From Sphagnum magellanicum (lineage: Eukaryota > Streptophyta > Sphagnopsida > Sphagnales > Sphagnaceae), in contig CM038919.1 of the NCBI GenBank assembly GCA_021904315.1, positions 22,423,666 through 22,487,665 on the forward strand: 64,000 nucleotides of DNA, written 5' to 3'. The notes under the pieces were generated by a model. That model did not search any database. It saw only the letters and a program-made list of their open reading frames with translations, and was not told where the DNA came from. This document shows positions 22,301 to 33,773 of this stretch, in pieces; position 1 is the stretch's first letter; the number at the start of each line of letters is the position of its first letter. The translations under genes were made by a program, and so were the position numbers.

Positions 22301-24011
22301 CAAAGCTACAATTGATGTTCAACTGTAGGCACAACGGCCTATGGTCAGAGTCTCCCCCCATCGTGCAATAGTGGGTGTCATCTATTATCACCTCAAGGTG
22401 TGTAGTAACTTACTAAACTATAGGTAAACCAATAATATAATCGATAGTGTTACGGCCCCCATTTTCCAAGCAAGTGAACTCCCCTAATTCGTCACTAGGT
22501 GTCTGGCCATTGAAGATGAGCAACTTAGTGTCACAACATAAGTCCAAGAGTTCATGACCCTAACTGCCAATAATAGCGTTGCAGTTTTGTCGTTTAGCCA
22601 CAGCACTTGGTTGTTTAGTCTCAGCGAGCTCAGGCACCTGTAACAACTCACAAAGGTCACTAGTGTCAATGATATTTAGTAGCAATGCAATATGCGCATT
22701 AAAATCCCCTCCCAATAGTATTTTGCCCCCTAGAGTTTGAATTTCAATAATATCTACTGCTAGGTTTTGGAACAAGGATTCACTCTCATGTTTGGAGCCA
22801 AAAGGGGCAATGTACACCACGCAGACAAACAAGTTAAGGGCAGCACCCTTGCTGACTCCTATCCATAGATAAGAATTGTGGCTTCCTTCCTTCCACTATG
22901 ACAGGTTTGGGCTAAGGTGGTTATGAAAGTAAACAACAACCCCCCATTATGTTTTATCACGTTTGTTTTTCCCAACTACATAGTGCACGCTACCGTAAGT
23001 GAATCACACCCTTCAACATGTGGCAAATGTTGGCCTTGGAAGTGCCAAGTTTCGGTTAATAAGACGAGGTCAACACTTAGAATCAGTTCTAATATTTGCA
23101 CCCCCATGCATGTTCCATAATATTACGCATAGGTCTCTCTAATCCCCGCGCCCCTAGGAAGGTGGGCAAATCAGAACGCTGTCGACGAAGAATTCAGTTA
23201 CGCACTAAAAAACGTGCTTGCCTGCTGCCTTGGCCTCTTCGAACAATGGCCACAACTCTGACTTGCACGCCTATTGTGTGGGCGTGAAGTCCTTGTCCAA
23301 GCCTAGCTCGGTCCTTGCCAAGCCCTTGTGCCCTCATAGCGTGGCCTGACGGTTTTCACTCGTTGCAAACTTGAGTAGCACCGCGCCAAAGCACGCGCTT
23401 GCTGCTAGGGTGGAGGCTTGCGTAGTTACAGGCCGTTGCTGTGTGGCGGCAACAACCTTGGCATGCAACCTCATTTGGCCCTACAATAACTTTGTGTTAA
23501 ACCGCTACACCAATTCTTTTTCAATTTCACCCTCCTTGGCCTCAAAGCCCGTGAAGTGCAAGTTGAGTTTACGTTGTTCTTGTTTGGGTGTGTCAGCCAG
23601 GGTTTCCACAACGGCTGACCACTTGGCGCACGTTCTTGGCCATCACTGTGCTCCACTTGGGCTCCTATTAAACGTAGCCTTGGTTATGATAGTTGCAGCC
23701 ACCTCACATTCCATCAACTGGTTGACCACAAGGTTACCAACAGCCGCGAGAAATGCAATGTTTTTTATGGCCGCCTCCATTTTGGACAGTCGCGCGTCAA
23801 TAGGTGAGTTGTCGGTCTTGAGGCCCATGACTAGCCAGTGCCTGGCCAGGGCTACTTGGTAGACTGCCAAGGGTGCATTGTCTAGGATGTTGAGCCCGAC
23901 ATTGTTGTAGTGCATATTGGAAGTGTCTTTATTTAGCATGAAAATGTCCAATGCTACAGTGAAAGGACATAATAGCGGCGTGGTAGCGAATGTCATCACG
24001 GAGTTCTTCAA
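19350..24011 (-). mobile_element. LINE-type non-LTR retrotransposon, nearly full length but broken
   Basis: Read on the minus strand from 24011 down, the parts come in LINE order. An N-terminal region (23643-24011; Cys-poor, no clear motif) comes first. An APE-type endonuclease follows (about 22134-22900), with VCVVYIAPFGSK, LLGGDFNAH and GGDSDHRPL. The reverse transcriptase (about 20930-21736) has LQRNKVVGLDGMKAEF, FDNYRGITV, VDFKKVFD, QGVKQGC and a catalytic box reading FANDL instead of FADDL. A thumb/connection lies at 20092-20864 (VMVFNSVDPCQEFVFE, FKYLRILLE), and a C-terminal knuckle at about 19640-19800 (EDEEHLLLACP). Stops and frame changes separate the parts and the active-site Asp is changed, so it is dead. 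The reading blocks are still long, implying moderate age. No target duplication or clean 3' tail was found. The peptides recall LINE families I know from ferns. Confidence 0.85.
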
Positions 24012-24480
24012 ATTTTAAACCTTAAATCAATGTCTTTCAAAACACTAAAACATTGAAATTTTTAGTTTATTTTGAAAACCCTAAAATCTGCTATCATTAT
24101 AAAATTTGAAACTTTGAAGCCCTTAAGATCACATGTTGCCTGCTTATAAAACTTGAAAATCTTGAAACTTCAAATTTTTAAGACTTTAGAAATCTTCAAA
24201 AATAGTAGAATCCCTAAACCCTAAACCTTAAAGATCTTAAATTCCTTTGGGTTTTAAAGGCTTAAAATCTTCAAAGATTATTATTTTGGAAACCCTAAAA
24301 GTTTAGTACCCTAAAATTTATAACACTTAAAAATCTTCGGAACGCTACAAATACTAAAACCCTAAAAACTTGAAACCGTCAGAAGTACACAACCCTAAAA
24401 ACTTCCCCCCCAAAAAAAAAAAAAAAAAAAAACCTTCAAACGTTCAAAATCTTGAAACCCTAAAAACTTCAGATGCAAAC
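24012..24480. repeat. AT-rich tract sprinkled with CCCTAAA/telomere-like words
   Basis: The word CCCTAAA or ACCCTAAAA occurs at least eight times (for example near 24077, 24211-24230, 24290, 24310, 24357, 24391 and 24456), mixed with related cttgaaa and cttcaaa words. An A18-type run lies at about 24413-24432. It lies at the 5' side of the LINE and may be its 5' leader (TTTAGGG on that strand) or a local degenerate array. It is not a tidy telomeric array. Confidence 0.55.
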
Positions 24481-24509
24481 CTGTTGTTGAATGAGCGTTA
24501 GGGGCCACC

Positions 24510-24780
24510 AGCAATGTGGTGATGGTGGATGAAGAACGAGGAAGAAAATGTTGTTATTGCAGGTGTTGCTACTCCTCATCATGGTTATGGGCTGGTCCTA
24601 CGAGACGTCTTTCGCACACGCGACACATCGCATCTCATCATCGCTACCGAACTCAAAGAAAATCAAACTTCCTACAATGCCGCTGCTACTCAAACATCGC
24701 TCAAAGATGGTATGTTATTGAAAAACACTTTAAATCTTAGTAAAAGATACCTATTGGACCAGGCATGCTACTAGGACTTT
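24510..24780 (+). other. small GC-richer coding-like fragment, unassigned
   Basis: A short plus-strand frame starting at 24529 (MKNEEENVVIAGVATPHHGY) runs 81 codons through sequence richer in GC than its surroundings. The peptide has ordinary composition but I cannot assign it. It may be an exon remnant or part of the adjacent transposon. Confidence 0.25.
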
Positions 24781-27700
24781 TTGTAGCTTGAACCTTGTTT
24801 CTACTTTCAACAATGTTCTACTTTCAACAAGCTACTACATGTCTCAAGACATATAAGTATCTTGGGGGCAGTGTGACCCAGCACCCCACTAATGCATTAG
24901 TTGGAGAAAACTTGTCTTGGGTTTTCATTTGGATGAAACCCAACATAGCCCCCATTGGGGTTTTGGTGGGTTTTGAAGAAAAACTTAGGTTTTATTTTTT
25001 TCATGTTTTTTTCTCTCCTTTTTGTTCTTCTTGTTTTTCATCTTCCCTTTTCTTTTCTTTTTTTCCATGCAACAAGTTCTTTGAGTTACTTGTTCTTTTT
25101 TTCTATTCATTTTGTGATGGAGCCCATTGGTGTGTTTTTGGTGTTAAGGGGTGTTAGGAAGCACCATCGACCCTCTTTTGCCATCATCACCCCTTCTCCA
25201 AGTTTCAACAATCTTTTATGTAAGTCTCATTCTTAGGCATTTTTTAATATTAAAATGATCATGGAATCCTCAACTACAAATGGTGACAACAAATTTGTAA
25301 CTCATTGTCATCATCACCTTTTGTTTTTCAAAGAAGAAGGAAAAGAAGAAGAAATAAGAAGGAAAAAAACTAGAAAAGAAAGATAAAAACTTTTTTTAGT
25401 TTTTTTTTTTTTGATTTCCTTGTTGCCAAAAATTAAGTTTTTTTGGTGGTGCACGTTTGGAAAGCTAGAAGGGATTGATGAAATGAAATTAATGTTCAAG
25501 CCTAAAAATAAGCTCAAACAAGTCAAACATTTATCACAACAAAATAGTAGAGCTTCTTATAATTCTTTCCTTTAGTTTTTCAAAGAGACTTTTCAGGCTA
25601 TGGAAATGGTATGATGTTTTTTGTTGCCCATATTTTTATTAATTGAACACACTTCTTTTCACATCTTTTTATTAATCATGAAAATTTTCATAGTTGGTCT
25701 TTTTTATTTTCACACATGATATGTTCCTTTTGTATTTTGACACTTCTCGAAATGATCATATGAACTTGCGTAGGTGGTTAAGTGTAACACTTGTCTTTTC
25801 TCGCATATTTTTAAAAATTTTTAGGCCTTTTTTCAATTATGGGGTTTTCATCACTTTGGCTTGTAATGTGTTCATTTTTTTTCACTTCATTTTATTTATT
25901 TATTTATTTAATTTGCAATTTTGATAAAATGATTTTTTAGGTTAGGAAGGGAATTAAAAAGAAAATCCCATATGCAAATTATATGTGTCACGACCTTAGT
26001 TTTGGGCTCATGACCAAGGTAAATGCATGGAAATGTGTAGGCTGAGAGTGCAACCTGAGAGGCAGATTTACATTCTTAGAATGCGAGAAAGTGTGAGGGG
26101 ATGAGCTCACACACTCCCAAATGAACCCTCACTTTGGAGTTGGAGTCCCTACGGAGTTTTGAATTTTTAAAAATCAATTTCAAGGGTAAAAATTCATTGG
26201 ATTGAAAAGTTCTTTATACCATTGGAAAGTTGTTAAAATGTAGATGTTTAAAATTGGTTTTTTATGACCCATTTGAATACTTAACACACAAGTTATGGCC
26301 AAAAGAAAGGCCAAGAGTCAAAATGCCAATTTGATTTGCGATCGTTAAAAGTGAAGAATTGTTTTAATTTACTTATGTGCAAGTGACTTGTCACATTTTT
26401 GGAAAGCCCTCAATGAGGGCTACGATTTTGTATTAAACATTACTTCAATTGAAGGTCTACACAATAATTTACGGGCTTTCAAAATGTTAAAAGTCCCAAT
26501 TTTGAGAATTTCAAAACTCCCAATTAGAGAGTTTTGGGACAAAATGACATTTGGGTGCAACCTTCGTGACTAGTCACAAAAAATACTATAAATAGGAAGG
26601 TGGTCACTTCCCTTAAGTTTGGGCCATAGTGAATCTTGTGAGTTTGTGTATTCCCATGGTTTGTCCATGTAGCAAAAGTGAACCAACTATGTATTAACCA
26701 ACTTGTTATTTGGTTTGTGCAAGTCCATGTGAATAGTTGACCCACTTCTCACTTGTTCTAGTCCCCATCCCAAAACTCCAACAGGCCCCTTTTACCATTA
26801 AAGTGTTGTAATTTAAAGAACATGCCCCAACTCCTTTTTTCGTTGATTTCACCTTCATATTCACATTTGAGTCTTTCAAGGAATTTAAGTATGCGTCAAT
26901 GTTTCAATATCTTTTTGTGGAATGTGAGGTGTATGCATGTAGGTTCTTCTTCATGAAGGTGGAATGTTATTAATGTACATAAATTCAATATGGGCTTTAA
27001 AATATCCATCACATTTAACACAATGCACACATAAATGGTTGAAGAATGTAATGTCTAGTGTGATTACATTTATATAATGCAATAAAATAATTTGTATATA
27101 AGAAATATGCATGGTCATTGATTTCCATGAATCCAAAATGATTCATGGATGGTACATGCGTTCGTACCCACCTATTTATGCCCCTCTTCCTTTATTTGGT
27201 TTAGTTTTTTCAAAATGCCCATATTAGTTATGGAACTATTAAATATAATTTTTTTGCAATTATGGTTTGTTTCTAATTATAACATCACCACATATATACC
27301 CACTGACATGTGAAAAATTAACAAAGGCAAAAATAATTTATCATCAAGGGCATGGAATGGCCAATGTGGACTATAATTCTAAAAAGGGTTTTCTTTTAAT
27401 AGGGATTAGGAAATGAGTAGGATTGTATGTAGTGGACATTTTTTAACATAATTTTAAAGACTTGACAATTTCCATCCACCTATTGTGTACTAAGATTTGC
27501 ATTTGAAGACATCATTTCTTATGACATTTAGATATATGTAAAACAATTTTGATTTTTGATAAACCTTTTTGTTTTAGGCTCAAAATCATTTTTTATTATA
27601 ATTTCACATTTGCATTGTTAAAATTTAATGTTCATAAACAATACCTACATAATATTTTGTAAAATTTTCTTGATGTAGAAAAAAATTTGCATATGGGTCA

Positions 27701-28230
27701 CAAAATATTCATCAACATTTTATCAAAAAATTGTAATACCTATATATAGGTCACAAAATAAGTGTTGGTATATTGGGGTATTATTATCATCCTAAAGCCT
27801 AATTTGAAGGGACAAGAGTTTTACATTTTGGGACTATGAATTAGGTCATTTTCATTGAAATCCATGTGTAGGTATTATAAAGGATGAAACCACTACTTTA
27901 ATATAATACATGCATGTGGGTCATGAAAACAAATGTTGGTTTCGAAAACTTCAAACCTTTTTAAATATGGTGGTTTAAGGTCGATGTAGGATTACATTCT
28001 TGGATTAAGTTGTCACCCAATTACTTTTAACTAGCACCATGTGATTTTCATAGGTTTCCCATAGTCATTAAAATTGACGTGACATACCCATTTTGTGTCA
28101 CGCATCATGTCAACATCCGTTTTGACATGTTAGTTGCGTATATCAAGATTGACATCAAAAAAATTGTCCTTACATTTGAGCTACCCCCATTATATATAAC
28201 AATTGAAAATGGATCACAACAACACATTAT
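24781..28230. other. AT-rich intergenic, no gene seen
   Basis: Mostly T-rich sequence with Phe/Leu-rich spurious frames. A piece at about 25988-26785 starts TGTCACGACC and has a TATA-like word (ctataaatagg) near 26586, but lacks the other marks of an element end. Nothing else is supported. Confidence 0.45.
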
Positions 28231-28235
28231 CGATT

Positions 28236-28865
28236 TTTTGATTGGTTAAGGAAATGACTATTGTCCTTTTCAACTACAATTATAACTACTTAATCACAAA
28301 AACCACTATGTAGTTGCAAAGGCCATTAAAATGTCATGTGATGTAATGGTTTTGCAATTATAGTTAGTATGACAACTAGTGGGTTTTTTGGGATAAATAT
28401 ATTATTATTCTTGAAATTGTGATAATATGCTTTTAATAAATTAAAAATACCTTGACTTTTGGGATTAAAATAACGACTTTTAGTTTCACAACATGATGAT
28501 GTGGCATTATTGGTAATAAAATATTTGACTATTAGTCATTATGATGACTCATACACTACTTTGGATAAAATGAAACATTTATTGGTCAGTCACTATGTTA
28601 AAATTGATGTTTAATCTTTCAACGTAACTTTTTGCATCAAGATGCAAATTTAAAAACTTTACCTTCACTACAACAAATTTTGTCCTTTGAATTGGACACA
28701 AAAATGACCATTGTTTTTTTCAACTACATTTATAACTACTTAACCATAATAATCACTGAGTAATGGCAAAAGATATTAATATGTCACATGGCATCATGGT
28801 TTTGCAACTGTAATCATATGATAACTTGTTGGTTTTTTTGGTAAATTATCATATTATTTTTCAAT
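28236..28865. repeat. ~190-bp direct repeat, two diverged copies
   Basis: Two copies (about 28245-28425 and 28690-28865) share ttcaactacaattataactacttaa, a run like atgtcatgtgatgtaatgg, then gttttgcaattatag and ggtttttttgg. The second copy is preceded by CACTACAACAAATTTTG at 28666, which resembles the end of a CACTA transposon. No partner end was found. Confidence 0.6.
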
Positions 28866-29330
28866 TTTTGTTCATTAATTAATTAATTGAAAAAACCATT
28901 CACCTTTGTGACTAATAACCATTCAATCTCCCATGGTGATGACAAGGTATGTTATATGCCAATAAGATGGTGTGGTCCTATTTGTCAACATCATGATTCA
29001 TGTCATTGATTTGATGAATTAATCTCATCTATTAACTTGTTGAAAATATTGTTGTCCTTCGCAATTAATAACGATTTGGTTTTCCATGTGACATGTCATG
29101 ATGGTAACAAGGTGTCACAAATTTTCATGGCAGTCTATATTTTTTGTGACGCCATGAGTTTTTGTGTGTCATGAATTTATGGCACCAATATTTGTCATGG
29201 CATGCCATAAATTTTTATGTGTCATGAGGTTTTTGAAGTCATGAATTCATATGCATGTGTATGTTATATTAAATAATTTATTGTTAACTTATAATTATGA
29301 TTACAATATTATAATTGTTTTGAAAAAGGT
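28866..29330. other. AT-rich, TGTCATGA-word-rich stretch
   Basis: The words gtgtcatga, gtcatggca and catgaattt recur between about 29090 and 29260, suggesting a decayed short repeat. No gene is seen. Confidence 0.35.
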
Positions 29331-30250
29331 GACACATAACTCCAAGTTGATTTTTTAACTATTTAACACACTAACTTAAGTTAACATACCTATTAAAATT
29401 AACCTTTGTATGTAGGCTATTTAATAAAAACCTATTTCGTAATATATGTTACCTTATAAGTTATTTAACTATACATAAATTTTTTACTATATCAAGTATA
29501 TTTAAATATATTTATAATAGGTTACCTTACTAATAGGTTAACTTAAATAGGCTTGTGTAAGTTCCTAACTTTAGGTTTTTTGCCAAGTCAAGTTAAGTAG
29601 CTTCATTATAAAATATTTTATCAAGTTTGTAATCACTTCAAGTTTGTGTGATTAGATGCGATTATGATGTAATTAGATGTGACTAAATGTGACATAATTA
29701 CCTTAAGTTAATTTATTTTTTAGCTTAAAAGTGCTTAAATTAACCTAAGCTAGGTTAGTAAGTAATATAGGTTGACAAACTAATTCAATTAAAGTCAACC
29801 TGAAGAGGTTCAGGTTTAGGCTAAGTTGGTAGGTAATAGATAGGTTGACCTAGGTCAACTTAAGATGGCCAAGGTTAATTCAAGGCAATTTTTTTTGAGT
29901 TTTATATCTTTGTGTTGAATATAATTAGTATAAAAAAATGTGGTAGTGCAATGGATGAAAATTTGAACCCCAAAGTGAAAGTGAGGGGTTAAAGTCCTCA
30001 TTCTTACAACCTATGATACTTAGGCCACTTGGCTTAGGTTAAGTAGTTTAATTTAGGTTTCTTGGGTTAGGAGACTAATGTTTGTTTAATCTAGACCACC
30101 TAGCATAGGTAGTTAGGCTAAGTTAAGTTGATTTTTGGCTAGGCGAGCTAAGCTAGGTTATTTAACTTAACTAGGTTAGGTTAGGTTGACTTTTGACTGC
30201 ATTAACTACATGGGTTAAACTAGGTTAACTTTTGGTCATGTGTAATGATT
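29331..30250. repeat. GGTTA/TTAACC-rich degenerate block
   Basis: Words such as taggttaactta, ttaggttaagt, aggttgac and gctaggtta occur dozens of times in both senses over 0.9 kb, without a fixed period. I see no gene. The composition differs sharply from flanking AT-rich DNA. Confidence 0.6.
29938..30003 (+). repeat. possible tRNA-derived SINE head
   Basis: TAGTGCAATGG at 29944-29954 fits the RNA polymerase III box A pattern TRGYNNANNNG. GGTTAAAGTCC, about 33 bases later, is one mismatch from box B. Spacing is right for a tRNA-like promoter. No tail or target duplication was identified, so this is tentative. Confidence 0.3.
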
Positions 30251-30769
30251 CGTAATGTGTTTATAAATTTTTGACGCATGTCATCCATCCATCAAGGCAT
30301 CTTTTATAACATTTAATTGAATAAAATGATTAAGTTGAGTTGGCATACATTTTTCATGCCATACTAAGGTTAATGATGACATGGAATTTCATTATTATAA
30401 GAAAATTTAAAAGTCTTAATCATTAAAATGATTAGGCTTTGCAATTGAACGTCCCTAATGACTAAATGGGTTAATGACATGGGTTTAACAATTCAATAGT
30501 CACTAGTCACACATGTCCTTCCTAATTAGTATGTAATTGTAAAAACTAATTACAAAACCCAAAATGTGTTGTGGATTCTATCGCACAAGATTGGCAATCG
30601 AAACTTTTCAATTGCCATTCTTGTCGCCATGGTTGTCACCATGTCTGTGCATCTGTCACAACATGATGGATGCATCTAGATGTAAATGCACCCTTGTGTC
30701 ATGTCAATGTAGGGTCAACTTAAAAATTTTCAATCATTAATGTCACGGGGATCAAAAAAAATTTAATCG

Positions 30770-31960
30770 CCCCTCTATGTGGTAATCAAAATATTGGTCA
30801 TAAGAAGAAACATTAATTAAGATTAATCATACATTAACTCAAATGATTATTTACACAAATTTGAAAACAAATCATAACATTTGTTTTTAATGATGTAAGA
30901 ATACCTTTTACATTTGTTTCCTTTGTAAAAAAAAAATAATTGAATTTGGTGAAATTTTGGATTAAATAGTTGGATTAACAAATTTGGAGAAATTTTTGGG
31001 TTTAAATAATTTTCTTAACTTGGCAATTTTTGTTGGGAGAAAATTGGAAAAATACTGAAAATTCAAAGAAAAACGTAAATATCAAAAAATTTGTTAAAAA
31101 ATTTCGAATCAAAAATTATTTTTAAAACAATGTTACTTGTAATTAGTAAAAAATTAAAATCAATTATAATAATTCCAATTTTAAACACATAAGCAATTCC
31201 AAGATCAAATTTATTGAAAAACTTTAAGCTCAATCTTTGAAATCATCATAAACCTTATCCAAGGTTTTTGAAATTTTAAAATAAATATTAATGATGTAAC
31301 TAAAGGTTTTTTTGGTGGTGAATTTCCACCATTTTGCAAACATAAAAAAGGCCATCAACATCAATAAAGGATTTTTTTTAGTTTTTAAAAATATATAATT
31401 TTAATTTATAAAATTTACATTTTTAATTTATAAAATTTACATTTTTAATTTTTAAAAATGATATAATTCTACAATGGGTTCTAAAAAGTCTTGTAATCAA
31501 AATATAAAAGTTTTTAATCAATAATTTATTCATTTTCTTAAAGGTTAAAAAAAAACTTGAAATTTCATGTCATGAATAAATCTACAAATCAAATTTTAAA
31601 AAACATTCACCTAAAATATTTCTAAATTCAATGTCAATTCAAAAATGCATTCATTAAGTCTTTTATAATTTTATTTTCAATGCACAAAATATGTCCAATT
31701 TTTATGGAATTGTAAGTTTTTATTTTTTCCAATATAATCATGTAAAATTTATTTATATATTTTTGCGATGTTGTTAAAATGGTAATCATCCATTAAAAGA
31801 TTGCCACATTTGGTTATAGACAAGTTTGTGTAGTTAGAAACTTGTTTAAATCTTTAAAACTTATGGTTATTTATTATATTTTATTGAAAAAAATTGACAA
31901 TATATATTTTAAATTTGACCAAAAAATTCTTTGCAAAAAATCCATTCTTAATGTTGTTGC
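30770..31960. repeat. ~1.2-kb AT-rich repeat, left copy (uninterrupted)
   Basis: It shares an ordered set of words with the right copy: atcatacattaa, taatgatgtaagaata, tggcaatttttgttgggaga, attataataattcca, aatttccaccattttgc, ccatcaacatcaa and tacaatgggttcta. It is AT-rich and has no coding potential. It preserves the state of the repeat without the Helitrons. Confidence 0.7.
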
Positions 31961-32128
31961 CCCCTTAAATTGGCAAAAATTGATCATAAGAAAAAATAAA
32001 AATTAAATAGTCCCATTTAATTATCAAACCATATTTGTTTAGTAAAATGAATCATACACTAATACAAATAATTAATTACCTAACTTTGAAAAAAAATCAC
32101 AACACTCACATATATATATATATATATA
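31961..32128. repeat. ~1.2-kb repeat, right copy, left part
   Basis: It begins near the word ttgatcataagaaaaaat and continues atgaatcatacactaata to an AT dinucleotide run (32111-32128), where Helitron A abuts. The repeat resumes at 39252. Confidence 0.65.
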
Positions 32129-32138
32129 CTAGTGGGTA

Positions 32139-32153
32139 CCCGTCACCTTCGGG
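32139..32153 (-). other. 3' subterminal hairpin of Helitron A
   Basis: CCCG and CGGG flank a 7-base loop, about 10 bases from the CTAG end. Hairpins here are a Helitron hallmark and are thought to signal termination of rolling-circle transfer. Confidence 0.75.
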
Positions 32154-32999
32154 CATTGTGAAGTCCCCTGGTTTCTTTAAACTCAGTTCATGTTTTAGTT
32201 TTTTTAAGAAACTTTTATCTTTTTTTTTAAATGTGTTTTTTTAAATTATTATTTTGTATAATAAAAATAAAGTGTTTCTTTTTCACTTTTATATTTTTGT
32301 TTATTTGGATGCAAGTTTGAAGTTTGGAGAAAGAAGATACACCTCATTCTTTTTCAAGTAGGGTTTTTCTTCATTATTATAAGTTTTAGTTTTTTTAATT
32401 TTTTACTCTTTATTTGGTTTCTTCATTTTTGTAAATTTTTTTTCTTTTAAAATTTTTTTACTGTATTTCCCTTTCCTTGTTTCATTTGTTTCCATTCCTT
32501 TTATATAGTTTTTGCGTTTTTACTTTTTTTTTTAATGTTTGTTTATGACTTGTCTTCCAAGTATTCTCTGATAGCACTGTGGTATGTATTGTGCGTGTGT
32601 GCGTGCAAGATTGGGTGTGAATCAAAACCCATCATTCCATTTGTCAAACCCAGAAAGATGAAGCTTTTGCCACTGCTATCAAATACATGTCTAAAGAAGA
32701 AAGTTTGTACAATGTCAGGAGTTTTGCTCTACTGAATTATGAAGCTTCAGTTACCACATTCATAGATTGATGTATGTGAAAGCTTGAAGCAAAGCAATAA
32801 AAAATTGGAAAGAAAGCTGCAAGCAACATGGCTGACTGCGGTAGGTACATACTTATCTAGAAAAAATGGAACAAACTTCTCCAATGCTCTGGAGTCTGCA
32901 ACAACTTTCCTTTGTATATTGTTTTGAGATCACAGGAAGTATTCAAGTATCATCATCATCAACAGGGTGTAAGGCATCATGAGAAATTCATTGGCATCA

Positions 33000-33175
33000 G
33001 TATTCAAGTGTGAGAGAAGAGTCTCTTGTTCTTACAAAAACTTTTGGAGCAACTGCTGCATTGGGAAGATAATGCCCTTTGTGATCCATGTCTTCATTTT
33101 GGTGATGAGTGTGTTTGTACAGGTAGTAGAACAGCAATGCTCCTAAAAATGTGTCTGCAAATTCAAAGCGCTCAC
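33000..33175 (-). pseudogene. possible extra captured exon, unassigned
   Basis: On the minus strand a polypyrimidine-poor acceptor (ttgaatttgcag) is followed from about 33159 by a coding-like run, DTFLGALLFYYLYKHTHHQN, and then KGHYLPNAAVAPKVF. It is less AT-rich than flanking DNA. I do not recognise the protein; it could be a membrane-anchored segment. It is not the expected next LIG4 exon, since no KFDG motif is present. Confidence 0.3.
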
Positions 33176-33445
33176 ATAAGTTCAAAGGGGTAGACACCTG
33201 AAGCTTATGTACACAGCAGTAGCAGTAAGGACGACACCACAACTGATCTAAGATTGTTGAGAACCTCTGGATCTCGTTACTATGTTTAGAAACTAACAGG
33301 ATTGTTGCCATCACTACCAAAGTGGATAACTTGAGCAGTAATTTTGATACAGATCCAGACGCAGTTTGTTGATTGAAATGCAATTGCATCGCACATGCCT
33401 ATAGGAAGAAAGCTTGAACAGAAGGAATGCAAAATACATGCACTG

Positions 33446-33447
<2 letters not shown>

Positions 33448-33476
<29 letters not shown>
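33448..33476. repeat. CA microsatellite in Helitron A
   Basis: About 14 uninterrupted AC/CA units lie downstream, in element orientation, of the LIG4 fragment. Confidence 0.95.
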
Positions 33477-33477
<1 letters not shown>

Positions 33478-33594
33478 CTTGCACAATGCAGACACAGATG
33501 GTCATACAAATGCAAACAAAAGAAGCAAATGAGAAACCATATAAACACATATGCAATCATGGATATAAAACTCACATAGACATGCATGTGCATG

Positions 33595-33745
33595 AAGCTC
33601 CCCTATGTTACAGAAGAAGCATCAGCCTCAAGAGGCCCCCTGTGTTGCATAAGAAGCATCAGAAGAAGCCCTCATCATCATCATCATCACCATCATGAAG
33701 CTCTCTGTGTTGCAGAAGAAGCATAAGAAGAAGCCTCACTCATCA
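33595..33745. repeat. imperfect GAAGC/ATCATC-rich tandem repeat
   Basis: The phrase gaagctcccctatgttacagaagaagcatca is echoed twice more (near 33640 and 33700) with a (CAT)n run between. It lies directly 3' of captured LIG4 exon 5. Confidence 0.6.
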
Positions 33746-33773
33746 TCAGCATAAAGGTTGATGCAAAAACTAC

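Noticed and set aside
25988-26785. Possible solo LTR starting TGTCACGACC with a TATA-like word near 26586
   Set aside because: No matching target duplication, no second copy, no primer-binding or polypurine site next to it. Kept only as unassigned intergenic DNA.
33286-33698. Cys/Val- and Thr/His-rich frames around 33.3-33.7 kb
   Set aside because: Translations of the CA microsatellite and the GAAGC/CAT repeat, not genes.
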